Shown here piece after piece: positions 61,733 through 64,000 of a stretch of DNA of 64,000 bases. Position 1 is the first letter of the stretch. Every line of letters starts with the position of its first letter. The notes beneath the pieces were generated by a model that was not told the origin of the DNA, did no database searches, and saw nothing but the letters and a program-made list of their open reading frames with translations. Source of the stretch: Puia sp. (lineage in GTDB: Bacteria; Bacteroidota; Bacteroidia; Chitinophagales; Chitinophagaceae); NCBI GenBank assembly GCA_031292515.1, contig JARLGZ010000094.1, positions 53,319-117,318 of the forward strand, in the 5' to 3' direction. The translations under genes and the position numbers were made by a program.

Positions 61733-63820
61733 TTAGTGATTGATCAGGACTTTGCAGTTTTGGATTTTCACACCGTCGGACCATTGCAGGGAATAGATCC
61801 CATTGGCAAAGCCGGAAGGGTTATCCAATGCCAGGGTATTCTGCCCGGCGCTGGCGCTGAATCTCTTTTGCCAGACGATTCTGCCTCCCATATCAACCAG
61901 CCGTATGCTTGCCAGGCCGGCGTTGGCACACGTAAAGCTGATGGTTGCGGACCCTGCGACGGGGTTGGGTGCTATGGAAAGGTTGTTTCCAAATGTGCTG
62001 CTTCTTACCTGCACGCCGACCGTCTTGCTATAGATCCAGTGACCTGCGTGGTCGACCGCTTCGATCCGGTAGTAGAGGGTGCCACTGAGACTAAGCGCTC
62101 CGCCATCCGTAAAATTATAGAGATTGTCCGATTGGCCCGAAGACTTGGCGGCGACCGTACCGGCCGTGTTAAAGCTGGTCCCGTCGGAACTCTTTTCGAC
62201 TATGTATTTATCGATGTCGATATCTCCGGAGACTTCCCATCCGACTGTGATGTTTCCATTATTGTTATTTGCGGTCACCGAGATGAATGCCAGAGGCAGG
62301 ATCGTACAGGAGCTCGGGAAGATCGATGTCTGCAGCTGGGTGATATTCTGGGTGAGGACGCCCGACGAGCCTGAAGAAGCTCCGTAGGCGATGCTACCGG
62401 TTGTAGTTCCATTGACACCTCCTGCCGCGCTGCTGGCTGCATTGAGGGTGGCATTCGCGTAGATGATGCCACCACCGCCGCCACCACCGGGACCGTGCCA
62501 GGGTGTAGACGTGCCGGGGGCGCCGCTGTTGGATCCTCCGGCTCCGCCCACGGCGGTCACGGTGAGGTTCGATAAACTTCCTAAACTGATATAGACCAGG
62601 GCGCTTCCGCCGGCCCCGGCTCCGCCGCTGCCATCGTTCGCCACGGTGTTATTTGCATTTGCACCGTTTACATTGATGGTACCTGTTCCACCCATGTAGC
62701 CTGCCATTACGATGACCAGGCCTCCGCCGGCAGATCCGCTGCTGGCGAAGCCGCTACCCGGTGTCCCGGTGCCGTCGTTGCTGGTGCCCGCTCCACCACC
62801 ACCGCCCAGTACCAGTCGTTTTGGAGAGGCCTGACCAAAGATAGCGCCCTTTGAGCCTCCTGTGGCTAACCCGGAAGACCATGCGTTGCCGCCCTTGCCA
62901 CCCAAGCCGCCGTTACCGCCGCCGCCGCCGCCTGAATTCTGGCTGTTGGAACTGGGGTTGCCGTCCGTCGCTCCACCCCCCGCATTTCCGGGAGCGCCCA
63001 TGGCGTAGCTGCCATAAGGATATCCTTCTAATGTGTTATCCAGTAGCGTTCCGTTGTTATTCAAATACCGGGGTGTTCCGCCGATGCCTTCTCCCTTCGA
63101 TCCGTCTGCGGTGGTAGTAGCCGCTCTTCTATAGTCGGCATTCCCGACAGCGGCACCGCCCAACTGACGTCCTGCTCCGCCCCTGAAGCCGGCTCCGGAC
63201 GCATCGAGGGTATAGCCGTTGAAAATGATGCTATCTACCGCGTACAAAACCAGCACGCCGCCGGTGCTGCCATTCCATTTTGGCGCGGTAATGTTCGCCG
63301 ACAAGGAGAGATCGTAATAGACGGGAACCCTCATCAGCTGGTATGCATATTGACCATTGCTGGTAGTATAAGCTTTATTTGTGTAGCTATTCACAAGACC
63401 ATTTTGGATGGTCAAAGTTCCTCCAGTCGTAGGTACGCTATTTGTAGCCACGACATACTCCATCGTTCCCGCTACCGAGGTTATATATCCATTACCTATG
63501 CCTCCGGCCACGTTAGCTCCGTAGGTGCTGTCATTATTAACACCGAATGTGGCCCCCTGCATTTGAATGATCAGCAGGATGTCTCCGGTGCTGATAGGGG
63601 TCGCACCAAAGCCCGCCGGCCCCACCGTGATCGATTTCGTTCCGGCGGTCAGGCTGGATTGCGTGCCCGGGTAATAGGTGTTCGGGTAATTGGCAATGCT
63701 TGTTTTACCTGTCGGACAGGTCTGACTAAATCCCCTGACAGGAAAGGCTGCAGACGCTGTAATCAACAGGGTCAGCAGAAAGCAATACCAAAAAGGTCGG
63801 GTCGGGTAGATAGTGTTCAT
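61733..63820 (-). CDS. Gly-rich T9SS-exported surface protein
   Basis: The 695-residue protein has a signal peptide (CFLLTLLITASAAFPVRGFSQ), a beta-rich N-terminal domain (residues about 30-230, GDILLIIQMQGATFGVNNDS) and a long Gly/Ser/Asn-rich region with GGGGGGNGGLGG and GGGGGGAGTSNDG runs. An Ig/FN3-like segment (VEKSSDGTSFNTAGTVAAKSSG) and a type A sorting domain (NLSIAPNPVAGSATISF ... YSLQWSDGVKIQNCKVLINH) follow. It is a surface protein of unknown function. The 180 bases beyond its start to the window end show no clear promoter consensus. Confidence 0.88.
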   Translation of the reverse strand: MNTIYPTRPFWYCFLLTLLITASAAFPVRGFSQTCPTGKTSIANYPNTYYPGTQSSLTAGTKSITVGPAGFGATPISTGDILLIIQMQGATFGVNNDSTYGANVAGGIGNGYITSVAGTMEYVVATNSVPTTGGTLTIQNGLVNSYTNKAYTTSNGQYAYQLMRVPVYYDLSLSANITAPKWNGSTGGVLVLYAVDSIIFNGYTLDASGAGFRGGAGRQLGGAAVGNADYRRAATTTADGSKGEGIGGTPRYLNNNGTLLDNTLEGYPYGSYAMGAPGNAGGGATDGNPSSNSQNSGGGGGGNGGLGGKGGNAWSSGLATGGSKGAIFGQASPKRLVLGGGGGAGTSNDGTGTPGSGFASSGSAGGGLVIVMAGYMGGTGTINVNGANANNTVANDGSGGAGAGGSALVYISLGSLSNLTVTAVGGAGGSNSGAPGTSTPWHGPGGGGGGGIIYANATLNAASSAAGGVNGTTTGSIAYGASSGSSGVLTQNITQLQTSIFPSSCTILPLAFISVTANNNNGNITVGWEVSGDIDIDKYIVEKSSDGTSFNTAGTVAAKSSGQSDNLYNFTDGGALSLSGTLYYRIEAVDHAGHWIYSKTVGVQVRSSTFGNNLSIAPNPVAGSATISFTCANAGLASIRLVDMGGRIVWQKRFSASAGQNTLALDNPSGFANGIYSLQWSDGVKIQNCKVLINH

Positions 63821-64000
63821 TGGTAAGGATTGATAGTGATTCGTCTCACCGGTGCCTACATCGAAATTGGTACCATTCTCACAAGTTCGTATTAGCCAAT
63901 AAGATATGCGAATCTGACTTTAGTCCTTTTTCTCTGGGGGGGAACCGATTTCCATTTTTGAGATTGCAAATGCCTGTTGCGGATCCGGTTATGCTCTTTG

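Noticed and set aside
62430..63000. Repetitive GC-rich stretch that might be a tandem repeat array
   Set aside because: It encodes the Gly-rich part of a T9SS cargo. The repeats are runs of glycine codons, not a CRISPR or satellite.
1..64000. tRNA, rRNA and CRISPR arrays
   Set aside because: I scanned both strands by eye and saw no tRNA TPsiC-like arm with a matching acceptor stem, no rRNA signature and no spaced direct repeats. A covariance-model search would be needed to exclude tRNA formally.

Overview
The window looks like a chromosomal segment of a Bacteroidota bacterium, most likely of the Chitinophagaceae. The reasons are type IX secretion (T9SS) sorting domains on two secreted proteins, Bacteroidota-restricted families (DUF2480, DUF5606, bacterial GH3 adenylating enzyme, PpiD-type SurA_N isomerase), scarce Shine-Dalgarno sequences, and promoters of the form TAnnTTTG. 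The taxonomic call is inferred from gene content. I saw no rRNA, tRNA, CRISPR array, intact insertion sequence or prophage.

Layout. 1-11.7 kb: end of a secreted Gly/Tyr-rich protein, a DsbA-like oxidoreductase, DUF5606 protein, M3 peptidase, then sco-fur and merC (metal handling), nfu (Fe-S), pnuC with a NadR-type kinase (nicotinamide riboside salvage), an ArnT-like glycosyltransferase and mtgA. 11.7-23.7 kb: LysE exporter, GH3 enzyme, GT2, aldo-keto reductase, inositol monophosphatase-thiL, an S41 lipoprotein peptidase, nagA, a nitrilase-fold amidase and recX. 23.7-31 kb: dnaN, a sterol-desaturase-like protein, a serine-hydrolase-fold protein without its catalytic residues, and a transglutaminase / alpha-E / circularly permuted ATP-grasp trio. 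31-37 kb: kdsB, ROK kinase, kdnB-like dehydrogenase (Kdo metabolism), fasciclin lipoprotein, mgtE. 37-45 kb: ppiD, a 620-bp gene-free region with many DnaA-box-like sites (candidate oriC), nadA, mnmG, two parS-like palindromes, ybeY, feoA, nadD. 45-64 kb: chromate transporter, DEAD-box helicase, GH63-like glucosidase, beta-helix protein, a T9SS cargo, then a four-gene operon of planctomycete-type DUF1549/DUF1553 and DUF1501 proteins, a beta-propeller and a cytochrome/LRR protein, and a second, glycine-rich T9SS cargo.

The most notable signals are: (1) the oriC-like DnaA-box cluster beside nadA/mnmG, together with two parS-like sites 3 kb away, which suggests this is the replication-origin region; (2) a family of 120-152 bp elements with AGTGAGT-type inverted ends, three lying at stop codons and one read in frame inside the NadR-like kinase; (3) a KdnB orthologue two genes from kdsB, suggesting 8-amino-Kdo in the lipopolysaccharide; (4) the ATP-grasp/alpha-E/transglutaminase trio; (5) the planctomycete-like cytochrome/DUF1501 operon; (6) promoters placed so close to start codons that several mRNAs should be nearly leaderless.
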